From Porphyra umbilicalis (Eukaryota; Rhodophyta; Bangiophyceae; Bangiales; Bangiaceae), in contig KV918774.1 in NCBI GenBank assembly GCA_002049455.2, positions 124,001 to 188,000 on the forward strand: DNA of 64,000 nucleotides, in the 5' to 3' direction. Both the position numbers and the translations under genes were made by a program. The notes below the pieces were generated by a model. The model saw only the letters and a list, made by a program, of their open reading frames with translations, ran no database searches and was not told the DNA's origin. Shown here piece after piece: positions 44,247 to 55,281 of the stretch. Positions within the stretch are counted from its first letter, which is position 1, and each line of letters opens with the position of its first letter.

Positions 44247-44560
44247 CGGGGGCGGCGTCGATCGGCGGGGGCGGGGGGGGCGAGCGGCGGCGGCGGTCGG
44301 TGGCCTGGGCGCGGGTGGCGGCAACGGTCGGCGGGGGCCGCGTCGAAAGTGGCTGGTGCGGGGGGCGGCGGCGATCGGCAGGAGCGAGGGGGCGGACGGC
44401 GACGACAGGAATGGTAGCGTGGGTGGCAGCGGCGGTCGGTGGCGGTGGCGTGGGTGGCGGAAACGGTCGGTGGGGGCGGCGGCGACGTTGGGGCGGCGGC
44501 GGGTTTTCCGTTGTGCGCTGGTGACGTGGCGCGGGGGCAGTACGCGCGCGCGCGGGCCGC
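44247..44560. repeat. Degenerate GC-rich tandem array, right part
   Basis: Continuation of the 30860-32165 array after gypsy C: the same gatcggcgggggcgg and ggcaacggtcggcgggggc cores. It fades out near 44500-44560 into unrelated GC-rich sequence. Confidence 0.8.
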
Positions 44561-45225
44561 GGGGGTGGGTGGTAGAGAGGACGGTATTTGTGGCCGCCAA
44601 GGTGTGTTGTGTTGGCTGTGGGTTGCTGTGCGGGTGTGGCGGTTGTCAGGGGTGCCCTGGGGTGGTGTGAAGGGTGGAGGGTTCTGCTCAGTTCACTACG
44701 TGGCCGCAGGTGCTGCCATTTGGCGACCGGGCGCGAGACCGTGGCCCGGCCCCGCCTCGTGTGCCCGCACGAGCGCTCCGATCCAGTTGTTTTACCAGTG
44801 TCGGTGCGATCGCGCCGCGTGTCCGACAGGCCCGCAGGCGCGTTCGGCCACATGCCACCGCACGAGATATACGTGACACACTTCAACGATCCGGGCTGTG
44901 AGGTCGAGATGGCATGCGGTCGTCCAGTTCCGAGAGGTACAATAATCCATCCGTGGGTGGCTGTCGAAACAAAAATATGATAAATCGGGCAATCTGAGGA
45001 CAATATGAACAGCCACTTGTCACTCATTTATTCCCGTGAAACCGCGATGGACCAATCAGAGCACAGAACCCGTTGGCCCAAGGGCCAACGAGTTGCCAAC
45101 GGAGGCTCCGTTTGCAACTCGTTGGCCCTGGGGCGAACGGTTCCGACCCCGAATCGGACGCATGTACATTCGCGTCTTAACTCGCTTGACCTCCGTTGGC
45201 AACGCCGCGTGCACGTTCGACATTG
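44561..45225. other. Unassigned sequence with a fold-back repeat
   Basis: No gene recognised. Balanced base composition begins at about 44680. A near-perfect hairpin sits at 45082-45128: two 23-base arms, 22 of 23 paired, one-base loop. A further inverted copy of its end (cgttggccc) lies at 45071-45079. A 130-codon ORF (44588-44980) has no recognisable features. Confidence 0.5.
45082..45128. repeat. Near-perfect 23-bp fold-back (hairpin)
   Basis: Arms gggccaacgagttgccaacg... and its complement, separated by a single base and with one mismatch. The outer 9 bases (gggccaacg) are also inverted once more just to the left, 45071-45079. Confidence 0.85.
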
Positions 45226-46209
45226 TTACCCGCCCCGAGAACTGGCCAACGGCGAATTTGAGACACGTTTCTGTAACGTGTGCCCAATATGGCGTTGGCC
45301 CGACATTGGTGGGAGTGCTCTTACGCCCAAGAGCATGTTGTTCAGGGCGCCATCGATGAAGTCTGCTTTCACCTCAGGCAACTGAGAAGCCATGGCGTCA
45401 CCGAGCGATCCCTTGTGCGTCGCCACCGCCAGCTCTTCTGACGTCATGACGCTGTGCGACGGCAGCTCAAATACACCCAGAGACTCTTCAAAGCGCTGGC
45501 GCTCGCCCGGCGGCCACGCAAAGGGGCTCGACGCCGCCTTAAACGACCGCGTCCCACTACCCGTGCTGGCCGTCGTCTTGGCGGCTCGTGACGCTGGCAG
45601 CGTCGATACAGACCCCGTCAAAGAGAGACGGCGAGCAGTATCTATGCCAGCTTGCGCCATTGAGAAGTTGTTTGCGCCAATGAGCATCTGCGCGCTGACG
45701 AGGGAGCTCCCTCGGGATGTCAGGCCGCCGCGTGACAGCAGCATGGCCTGTTGTTCGACTGGTTGCTCGGCGATGGCGGCAGTGGCCGCAGTGGCAGACG
45801 GAGCATCCCGAGCGGCCAATCGAACGGCAGCCGCGACGCCGTGCGCCGAAGGGGCGTCAACGACAGGTCCCGCTGGTCCCGGTGCCGCAACTGGGCCTAC
45901 TGCCGACCGCCGCGTCGAACGGACGTACACGATGCATGCGCCCAAGGCTGTTACCACAACAGACACATTGGGGTTTTTCAAAAGACGTGACGACTCGTCA
46001 GAGTGTACCAGGTTTGAGGGATCCAGGGTTGCGGCCTTCATTACCATCTCCTCTATGCGGGCCAGGCTTGCCGCTGGGTTCATTGCCGACTGCGACGCGT
46101 AGCCAACGAGCTCCCCCACGGCATCTGTCAGACGAGCTGAGTCATCCAACTTCTTTTTGTAGTGAGCAACCGCGGCCACGCGAAAGCTCTCGGCCTCGGC
46201 GTCGTTCAT
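45226..46209 (-). CDS. Hypothetical protein, about 327 residues
   Basis: A minus-strand frame from the ATG at 46209 (MNDAEAESFRVAAVAHYKKKL) to 45226. Composition is balanced, unlike the low-complexity frames around it, and includes a possibly amphipathic N-terminal helix region. A hydrophobic stretch (VSVVVTALGACIVYV, around residues 75-90) could be a membrane segment. The middle is Ala/Ser-rich. I recognise no family. It could be an exon of a host gene or an accessory ORF of the Tnp2-type element upstream on the same strand. Real coding status is uncertain. Confidence 0.4.
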   Translation of the reverse strand: MNDAEAESFRVAAVAHYKKKLDDSARLTDAVGELVGYASQSAMNPAASLARIEEMVMKAATLDPSNLVHSDESSRLLKNPNVSVVVTALGACIVYVRSTRRSAVGPVAAPGPAGPVVDAPSAHGVAAAVRLAARDAPSATAATAAIAEQPVEQQAMLLSRGGLTSRGSSLVSAQMLIGANNFSMAQAGIDTARRLSLTGSVSTLPASRAAKTTASTGSGTRSFKAASSPFAWPPGERQRFEESLGVFELPSHSVMTSEELAVATHKGSLGDAMASQLPEVKADFIDGALNNMLLGVRALPPMSGQRHIGHTLQKRVSNSPLASSRGG

Positions 46210-46263
46210 GAGGCGACAAACGTTGTTCGCCACGCACAAGGGCGGTGCGCTCCCCTTGCGCAA

Positions 46264-48559
46264 AATGCTGCCGCCCGTGCCGCTGCGGTAGTGCCTGCCG
46301 CTGACGGCGAGAGAGTGAAGTCAGCGATATGGCGCGTCGCCTAAGAATGATTGGATCCGAGAAACGCTAACCGCAAGTCACAGCAAACTTGTACATAATT
46401 CCATCTCCTGTCAGCACTTTTCCATACATGTGATTGGCTGTAGTTGCACGGTGACTCTAGATCTCTGCAACGCTGCAGGATCTGGCCGCATGTGAGGACG
46501 GTGAACAGTTTTTTGATCCGACAGATGAAGGGTGCTGCGGCGGAGACAGGTTTTCCGGCTTGTTCAGATTTGCTGTGGGAGTTGTTGTCTACTGTGCCTT
46601 GCTTTATTCAGCCGTTCGTCGACATCTTCCGAATCGGTTCCAATCGTGGACCCGTGATTGGCCAGGCTCGTGCCTCGTGTTTCATCTTCCCTGCTCAGGA
46701 ATGCTGTGGGTTGCTATGGAATCCCACAGCAACTCGCAGCATGCTTCCATGGAAGTAACTTCTTCAGGAGTCGCTCGTGCCGACATTCGAGCACATTGCT
46801 TGGTGACGCGTTGGCCAATGAATGGGCTGGCTTTGCTGCACCCGCTGTGCTGTGAAGCGGAGTCTGCGGGTCGTTCGTTGTCCTCCTTCGCCCCATCGTT
46901 TCCGCTCCCTAGTGTCATCAGCCGTCATCAGCCATCTCCGAGAGGCCCCCTGCAGGGGACGCACACCCCCCCCCGTGAGAATATTGGCGCACAAAACTCC
47001 TGCAGAAGGATTTTCCGCGTCGGAGGTCTCTGAAGTGCCTGCCGCGCGCCGTCTCGCTTATTCCAAAGCGCCCACTTTGGCTTCCCTCTCGGCACTCCGC
47101 ACGTTCAGAGTCCACCCTCCCCTCTTCTTTGCCTGAAGCACGACGCGCTACCCCACCTCTATCCGTGGCCGGCTGGGCCCAAGTGCCCCCCCCGCCCCCT
47201 ACGCGCTCGCCGAATGAACAGCCAGCGTAACGACCCCCCCCCCCCTCCTGCCACCCCTGCCCCCCCGCTGCCACGCTTTCCCGCCCCTGCCACCGCCCCC
47301 CCCCCTCAGCCGTCCCCCCGCCATCCGCCCCCCTCCCAGCCGCCCCCATTGCCCCCAGCCATCACTCCCTCGCCCACCACCCGCTCCCCCGCCCGTCCCG
47401 CCTGGGCAAACCCACCCGCTGGGATGCACGAGAGGCTCAAAGTGGCCGATGATCGAGCGAAGGATCGCTATTGCAAGTCTCAAATCAAAGGATCCAAATC
47501 CACACCGTGTGATCCAGATCCAGAAACTTAGTGAAAGCCCTGTTCGTATCGATAGCTGCCTGTGATGGCGTTGTCCATGTGCCGAGCAGTCGGCGGGAGG
47601 GGAGTTGGACGTTTTCATCGGCGATCGAGCTGGAAGAGGAGGACGCCCAGACAAGGATGGTCGCCACGACGGAGAGATAATAACTCAAATTCCTACGCAA
47701 AATACGAGCAATTGGTGTGCTGAGAACGATTTTTGTAGTTATCAGTGCCGCCGACCGCACAGTGGCCACAGCCACCGTGATGGCGGGGGGGGGGGGACGA
47801 CCGTGCCGGCGGCGGCACGGTGGCCACCGCCGCTGACGTCGGGCGAGCGGCGAAACGGCGGCGGGCGAAGGCTGTGGTGGCGGCGGCGGCGGTGGGGGCG
47901 CGGCGGCGGCAACGGCGGCGACGGCGGCAGCGGCGGTGGCGGTGGCGGCGGCGGCAACAACGATTTCGGCGGGTGCAGTCGCCGACCTTGTGGGTAGTGG
48001 AGCGGCCGCCGTGCGGCCGTACGGACGATCGCCGCCGCCACCGCGATGGCCGGGGGGGGGGGGATGGCCGTGCCAGCGGCGGCACGGCGAACACCGCCGG
48101 TGACGTGGGGCGAGCGGGGGACGGGCGGCCGGCCGGGGTGGTGATTGCCGCGGCAGCGGTGGCGGCATCGACGGCGGCGGCGGGGGTGGTGGTCTCCGCG
48201 CTATCGGGGAGCCGCGCGGAGGCCGCGCTCCCGACCTTGCGACAGCCACCGCCGCCGCAATGGCGGCGGGGGGGGAGCGCGGCCGCGCCACCCGGCGGGA
48301 CGGTCGCCGCCGTGTTCGACGAGGGGCGGGCGGAGGACGGCCGATGGGCGGAGGCGGTGGTGGTGCTGGCGGCGGCGGTCGCGGACGTTGCGAACGGGGT
48401 GGGGGCTGTGCGCCAGACGGCACGATTGCCGCCGGCACCGCAATGGCGAGAAGAAGGGGGACGGCCGTGCCGGCGGCGGCACGGCGGTCACCGTCGCGGA
48501 CGTGGGGCGAGCGGGGGACGGGATGCCAGCTGGGGCGATGAAGGTGTCGATTCCATAAT
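46264..48559. other. Unassigned region, GC-rich low complexity in its right half
   Basis: 46264-47100 has mixed composition; a 157-codon plus-strand ORF (46560-47033) has one hydrophobic stretch near its start but no known motif. 47200-47400 is C-rich. 47780-48540 is dominated by ggcggcggc-type triplet runs on one strand, which create spurious ORFs in all frames. Confidence 0.5.
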
Positions 48560-51474
48560 TCATGGCCGAGTACCCATACCGTCCCGAAAGGTCTTTGGCG
48601 GACTTGACTCGCTCGACGTTGGCCCGAATGTTGAAACGAGGCGCTTCCCGACTGTTCTGTCGGGGAGGAGGATTTCTTCCGTAGAGTTGATCCGCACTAA
48701 GTAGTTGCGACGCCGATGATTGTCAAAATCCGAACCGACTAGTGTCGATCCCGCCACAGTTCCCGATGCCAGCTTAGCCCGGTAGTACTTCCTTGCCTCG
48801 ATAGCGAAAGGCACTTCGGTCGCCGACTCGAGCATTAGCGCCGCCCGCATGCTTTCCAACTCCATCCCGCTCAAATGCAGACTTTGTTTCTTTGGTGGGA
48901 GCAACGCGCAGTCGGGGCCGACGTCCTCAGGAATCACCAAGCTTTCGACAGGAATCCCCATTGCCACGGGTTGCTTGCCTGCCGTAGCGGCCCGCTCCTT
49001 CGGGACGTACAGTTCGCCGAAAGAAGAAACGCGGTCAGCCTTGCAATGGCGAGTTACATTCGCCGTCAGACTTGCATAAGGGTTCGATGCCAATCGGATG
49101 AGCTTGCCAAGCGTCCCAATCTTTCTTTCCATGGGAAACTGCCATGTAACCCAGGCTGGTGCGCACGCCCATAGTAGGCGAACGACGTTCAACAAAGTGG
49201 CAATGGTGGACAGGCAGAGCGGTAGCCGCTCGGTGGCACGGTAGATCTTGGCGTAGTAGTTGGACAGAAAGTATATGAAATCCTTGTCAATCGCCTCAAT
49301 CACCGTCTTAAGACCGCCTCTTGGGCGAAACAGAAGCCGGCACGCCCGATTTATTGCCTCGAAAACGTCAAAATAGTCGCTTGGAATCCGTCCTGCCAGC
49401 AGGACTTCTCCGCTGCACAGGATAAAGTGCATCCCGTCGACGGCCTTGAAACTCTTATGGTGCACTTAGGTGTTCCGCAGAGACCTTTCCTGAGCCATGG
49501 GCACTGTCCGTCGAGCTCCGCGGAGCTTGCTGCCCATACGGGCCACTGTGCCTTGGCAGAATGTAGTCTTGATTCTTTTTCTTGTTGACCAGTTTGAGCC
49601 CCGCAGACAGCCTCCACAAGTGCGGAACGACGTTCAGCAGCACCAAGTGCAGGGTGTCGTAGGGCGCCGCGGTGGGGCCCATGTCCCAAAGGTCTTTCAG
49701 GTGCGGGTAGGCGTCACGAGCAGCTGGATTGGGTGCGAAGAATAGCGAGTACCCCTCGACACGGCTTCTCTGTTGCATCCTTTGTTGGCACGCGACAGAC
49801 TTGCCCTCCACACGAGAATTCTCGATTTCAGCCGCACTTGCGGCAATACTTGCCGCCGTACGACGGGGTGTTGTACAACTAAGTACCTTAAAGAGGACGT
49901 CGCCGTTTAAAGGATCCGTCGGCGGGAAGTAGATATGGCTGCTTGCGGGCACTTCGACCCCCTTAAAAAGTCTGAGGCGGTTGTAAACGTAGCTGCTGAC
50001 GCCCGTTGACTGGAAAAGCTTATCGCCTCCGGGCTGGTCTGTCGTAAAGTTCAAAACTCCCGCCCTGAGACGTACGTGGCGTCGTGGAGTTCGGAATGAT
50101 AAAGCCAGGGACGCCCTTGGCCAGGTCATTTAGATCCTCTGCCATAGGATGCAAGAACGACTCAAGGTCGACAGGTTGCATTGGGCCGGGAGTTACGACG
50201 AGAATTAGTTGGTGCTTGTTGCGCGCGCGTTGGTCCGGGCTCAAACTTAATGCAGTGGCTGTAACTGGCCAGCCTTCAAACCCGTTCTGTCGAAAGAATT
50301 GGAAGCCATCGGCTCCAACGTTGACAAGAATGGAGGGACCGCCGTCCAGCAGCTTCCTGTCGAGATACTGACGAAAGTTCTCTAAATGAGGGTAGTCGTG
50401 TACGCCGTCCGCCACTTCTTCTGCAGCAGTGCGGGCGGACGCCATGTTTTTCAACATAGCTTTTCCGATGACGGGGTCGCCAATGAGGTGTGCCAGCCAG
50501 GCAATTAGCGACCAATAGATGACTTGTTTGCCCGGTTATCCGCTGGCTGCGTACCTCGCTGTGCCCCACGCGTCGCACACTGACTGCTGCGTGCGTAATT
50601 GAGTGAAGGCCACGCAGCCGTTGATGCAGCAATCGACGGCGCGCGTCTCCAAATTGACGCTTGCGTCGATAAAGCGCTCGATGAGAAAGGGTGTTCGGTA
50701 CTTCACTGCTGTCGAGCTGATATTAAGTTCATCTGCAATCGAAGCTTGCGTTAAGTCGTGGCGAACTGTGCAAGAATGGAGCGTCAGATCACCGATATGA
50801 TGCTTGAACTGGCCGATGGGAAGCCGCAATTCGTTCGTGCTTACAGAAGGCTGGTAAATAGGTGTTGGTGCGTGCCCCACTTCGCTTTCCGCTACGATTT
50901 CGGTTTCAATACCGGGCGTCGGAACGACATCCGGATCACTCGCCTCGCTGGCTTCGCTCGACTCAGGGGTTTCATCGGCATCGCATCTGCGGCCGTTTCC
51001 AGCGGGTCCCGAGTCCGACCAGGGCCAGCCTGCGCCCGCCGCCGCCCGCGCACTGTCGCTTGGGCTTGCGCCCGCGCCCGCCACGGCCTCCGCGCCCGCC
51101 CCAGCGCCCGCGCCAGCCCCGGCGCCCGCGCCCTCGCCAGCGACCGCGCTCGCCCCGTCACCGTCACCGACCCTGGTGCTCGTCGAACACCCATCCCCGT
51201 CTTCGTCTGGCACGCTTCCGACACTGGGCGGGTCCAGGCGACGACGCTTCTCGTATTTGCGGTGTTTGTTGACGGTGGAGCTGGATACGCGTTTAGGGCC
51301 TACGCGGCCTCCGTCCATACGCGTGAAACACTCGCAGTCAAACGCCCCGCCGGGGGACATCGCCAGGTGCAAAGGGGAACGGGAGGGCGGGGGGACGGCG
51401 AAAAGGACGGATGAAGGAGGTCCCGCATGCGTCTGTGTTGATGGGGCGGTTGATCTGGCAACCAGAAGTACCAA
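48560..51474 (-). pseudogene. Tnp2/KDZ-type (EnSpm-related) DNA transposase, decayed
   Basis: This minus-strand gene is in pieces. The N-terminal part (51474-50536) ends with a DNA-binding-like segment and the zinc-ribbon-like CCINGCVAF...CDAWGTARY. A TAA at 50536-50538 follows, then the same frame continues, with VNVGADGFQFFRQNGFEGWPV and HQLILVVTPGPMQPVDLESFL (50457-50020). A frame change leads to VLNFTTDQPGGDKL and GYSLFFAPNPAARDAYPHL, DTLHLVLLNVVPHLWRLSAG (50129-49455). Another frame change leads to the C-terminal part, SFKAVDGMHFILCSGEVLLAG, IYRATERLPLCLSTIATLL, WQFPMERKIGTLGKLIRLA (49465-48560). The order and motifs follow the Tnp2/DUF4218 family of fungal and algal transposons. Introns could explain the frame changes but not the TAA. 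Terminal repeats were not found. Confidence 0.75.
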
Positions 51475-54092
51475 GGGATACTATTTTATAAACGTTCGAA
51501 GCCTCTGTCGCCCCATCAGAGGCCAGAACATTTTTGCTGACAGTGGATGGTGCTGGAAGCTTCGATGGCATTCCATGTCTCACCTGTGCCTCTTCGTGGG
51601 GGAAGCTGATCGCCCTCCATAAGCGTCATGTTTTCTGTGAGAGCACACCAGAGTATTCTGTGTCTGGAACCCTCCACCAGATGCAGAATGCATTGCTATG
51701 TCCGCTGGTGTGTGGCGCTCGCTCTTTGCAGCACGTACTGTACCTGTTGGGGGTGGGGGCGGTGGAAAGGCCGTGGAAGGACTGCAAGTTGCGGAAACGA
51801 ATGAAGACGAGTAGCGACCAACCTGTGTCTGAGGCCACTGCCAGGGGTTGGACGCCAGTGAGTGCGCTGCCACAGCGAGGTGTGGAAGAGACAGGCCCGG
51901 CCCGAGTCCCCATTTCCGGAAGATCCCGGGTTGACCCCCGTGCACCGATCGAATGGCCACAACCCCCGTGTTGATCTGGATGAGGCGACTCCCGCTGTCA
52001 TAGAATCCCGGGTAAATCTCTCCCGGGATACCGATATGGCCCGGGATCCCAGGTTTCCTGGGATTCCGGGGTGGAAACCCGGGACATCCCGTATATTTTT
52101 CTTTTAGGGCTATGGCTGTGACGCTGGCAGCGACATGGCTGAAACCGCTCCTGGTATACCGCCAGTTTTGGCGCGGGGCGGGGGGCAACGGGGCCGGGAG
52201 CGGCAGGGCCCTGCCGGGTGGAGATGGCGACGCCGCCACCGATTGCAACGCGGTGCCCAACTGCGTGCGGACGCCGGGTCCCGAGCCGGCCGACGGCGCC
52301 ATCGGCGCCGCCGCCGAGCGCATCGAGGAAGGCGCCTTCCACCCGCCCACCTCCAGCGTCCCCCATGCCCACGCTGTCCACTCCCCTCGGACTAGAGTGG
52401 GCGCGACGGCCGCCATGGATGAAGAGCTCAATGAGCTTAAGGAGATATCCGACCCCCTCCAGTTCGTGACAAACCAGCTCAGATGAGCACTTCAGCTCAT
52501 GTCTGTCAAACAAAAAACATATGTCTGGGCTCAGGAGAGGCTCACGAGGTGAGCGCACTTAGCGTCATCGCGACCCTTCCAACGCTGTCACGACCTCAGA
52601 TCCCTGAGGGCACGAATGCAGACCGCCACGTCTAAAACGGAGAGCAAGACCCGTGACCTAAGTACATGTGTGCATCACTACACTTTGAGAGCACCCTGTC
52701 CTGAAGGCCAGGGAAAACCAGTCTCGATCTCCCGAGTACACTGGATCTGAAACTCTATCAGAAGGGGTCCATTCACACTGCATGCTGGAGCCAACTCCAG
52801 TCTCCTCTGCCTCTGTGCCCGGTCGCACAGGCTAGGGTTGCACACGACGCCCCTATTTCGGGGGTGTCAGGGGCGCGCAACGGAAAAGACGCCTTACAAA
52901 CGCCCCATTAGAGCAAACCTAGCAATGATGGGCTAACGAAACGTGTCTGTTTTATTGGTGCAATGTGTCTATATTCGCTTATTGGTCCACGAACCACCCT
53001 CTTGTCAATGTAACCGTGCCCCAAACAACGTCGAATCACCTCGAACCACCACCGACAATTTACATAACTCCTTCTCGGTCCAATAGTCCGGGTGGCAGAA
53101 TAGGAGGTGCATGTTCCATTCGAAGGCGAAAGACGGCACGGCACCCCTATTCAGGACACGAGGACTATCCTGGACGCCCTCTCATTGGCTGATCGTCAAA
53201 TGAGATGGATCCACCACGTGTCCCACGGCCTCGGATAACCCGAAACGAAGACCGGCAAACGATTGCACGCTACAGGCAGGGCTGTATCTGACATGTGATC
53301 GAACGTTTGACCGAACGTTGGACGCTCCCAGACAGACACAGCGGGCTTGAGGCGTCGGAACGTATGAGCGAGACACGGACGCCGGACGAAGGGACACACC
53401 AGTACCTTGACTCCATGGGCCGGACACATGACACCTGAACGAAACGAGCTGTTCAACATCGGGGAAAGTGGAGCACACGCGGGCCTGTCACGTTGACACG
53501 GTCTCGTGTTGGTCGCGGTGTTGGCGCACTCAGCTAACCGCGAATCGAGTACCCAAGGTGACGAAGTGTCAAGGACCTTGCACTAAACACGATACGTTGT
53601 CCTCGGAATGGCGAAAAAGACGACAGTGGGAGTCGAATCCACAGTGCGTGGCAGGAAATGGTGCTTCGTGACTATCGGTCAACTATCCGGTAAAGGTGTG
53701 TTGGTCAACTGTCCTCCTTTTGTGACAGCCTCTGATACGTAGTTGATTGTGGATTGTGTGGTCCAGCAGGGACTGTTCTGTTGAACAGGGGAGCATCCGT
53801 CGAACTTCCTCCCCGTTGGTATGATGCGAGGGGTAGCGGCAGGTCCGATGTCCTGTATGGACCCGCAGATGCTCTGGGAGGGGTGGGGGCAGCAACGATA
53901 TGCTGCCCGGTCCCGATGACATTCTGGAGGTGGGGGGCCATCTGCTCAATCCGCGGCTGCACCCGTCGCGCTCCGTCCGCCAGCGACACGGAGGAGCACC
54001 GCGCTCGCGACCACAGTGACCGCCGTGCTCGCGACCGCCGTGCTCCGGCCGCCCTGTTCGCGTCGTTTGCGCAAGCACAGTACTCCAGCGCC
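51475..54092. other. Intergenic or unassigned region
   Basis: No convincing gene. A cluster of cccgggat palindromes lies at about 52008-52095. A short sequence resembling one inside the MULE-like element (acactggatctgaaac... at about 52738, compared with about 57131) suggests a dispersed repeat. The 51580-52431 minus frame is open but has no recognised domain. The left end of the PIF/Harbinger element must lie somewhere before 54093 but could not be placed. Confidence 0.45.
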
Positions 54093-55139
54093 ATGGACGG
54101 CGGTTCCATAGGGGGTGGTTTCATGTCACTGGGCGGATGGGAGGGGGAGGAGGGTGGCAACGACGACGTGGCGACATCAGCCGTCGTCGCAGTGCATGTT
54201 GCTACGCTCCTGGAGTGGCGCCGTCGCGCTATGGCGGCACGACGTGTGCAGCGCCCGCGATACCGCGGCTCCACGCCCGGCCGGGCGGCCAACAAGCGTT
54301 GCTATTTAGAGCTTGGTCTGCACAGTATTCTGCGGGACTACTTTGGCGTGGATGGCCTTCCCCCAGTTTACGGCCTGCGAGAGTTTGAGCGTGGTTTTAG
54401 CGTGCCTATGCCGGTTTTCTTGCGCATCTACCACGCTATAAAGAACCGCCCGTTCTGGGGACAGAGCGTGAACGCGACAGGGCGGCCGCAAGCGCATCCT
54501 CTGCAAAAGCTCGTTGCAGCGTTCCGGGTGCTCGTGTCTGGGGAGTCGTGCGATCGTCGGCGGTTCTGCCATCGCGCTTCTTTGGTTACTTTCAAGCGAT
54601 TTGAGGGCGACACAGTGTGGTGCCCCATCGAAACCGCAGCCTACGACTTGGAATGGCCGGTCGGGGATCTGGCGACACAATTATTCGGATCGGATGGCAT
54701 GTCCAACTGCTAAGACAACGAGAATCAAGCTGACACGGCCAAGTCCCAGGCTTGTGTATCACTGAAATGATGCAATTTCACGAACTCAGGAGGGACCTCG
54801 CCCCTGGTGCACTCAGGCGAGATTACTGTCAGCACGGAATGGTGAGAACAGCAGCACACCGGCCTCCGCCGTCTATCATAGCAATCGTGCCGGTGAATTC
54901 TGCCTCTGATTGGCTGGTGCCGCACTGCGATGACAGTATCAGAAGGACTGACACTGACCGTGTTTTTGCCCTGCGGCGAGGTGCGCTGAGACGATTTTCA
55001 TTGGATAAGAGCCATGTCCTCATTGTTCTGCTCGTTTATCCTTGTTTTCCAGCAATATGATTGGTTGGCGGTGACATCTTCTACCATAAATGCCCCCAGA
55101 GCACTTGGGGGGGCGGGAGAGGCTCCAACCGCCACCATC

Positions 55140-55216
55140 GGCGGCCGCGAAGGGCACCCCTGGCGGCCGCGAAGGGCACCCCTGGCGGCCGCGAAGGGCA
55201 CCCCTGGCGGCCGGCG
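55140..55216 (+). repeat. 22-bp tandem repeat, three copies plus part
   Basis: Unit ggcggccgcgaagggcacccct repeated without change at 55140-55205, followed by a partial unit. It lies in element X just left of the MULE-like insertion. Confidence 0.9.
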
Positions 55217-55281
55217 GTCATCCCCTGCCCCCGCCGCCCGCGCGGTGGACGCGACTCAGAGTGCCGGCGCGGTCCGCAGCC

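Noticed and set aside
46560-47033. Plus-strand ORF with a hydrophobic start (possible membrane protein)
   Set aside because: No ATG-context or homology support; composition changes abruptly along it and no motif is recognisable.
51500-51700. Possible hAT transposase C-terminal relic on the minus strand
   Set aside because: Only loose resemblance to the dimerisation region, with no invariant residues in register.
53600-53650. tRNA-like T-arm (gtgggagtcgaatccaca)
   Set aside because: Only the T-arm-like piece is seen; no acceptor, D-arm or anticodon stem of correct spacing could be matched.
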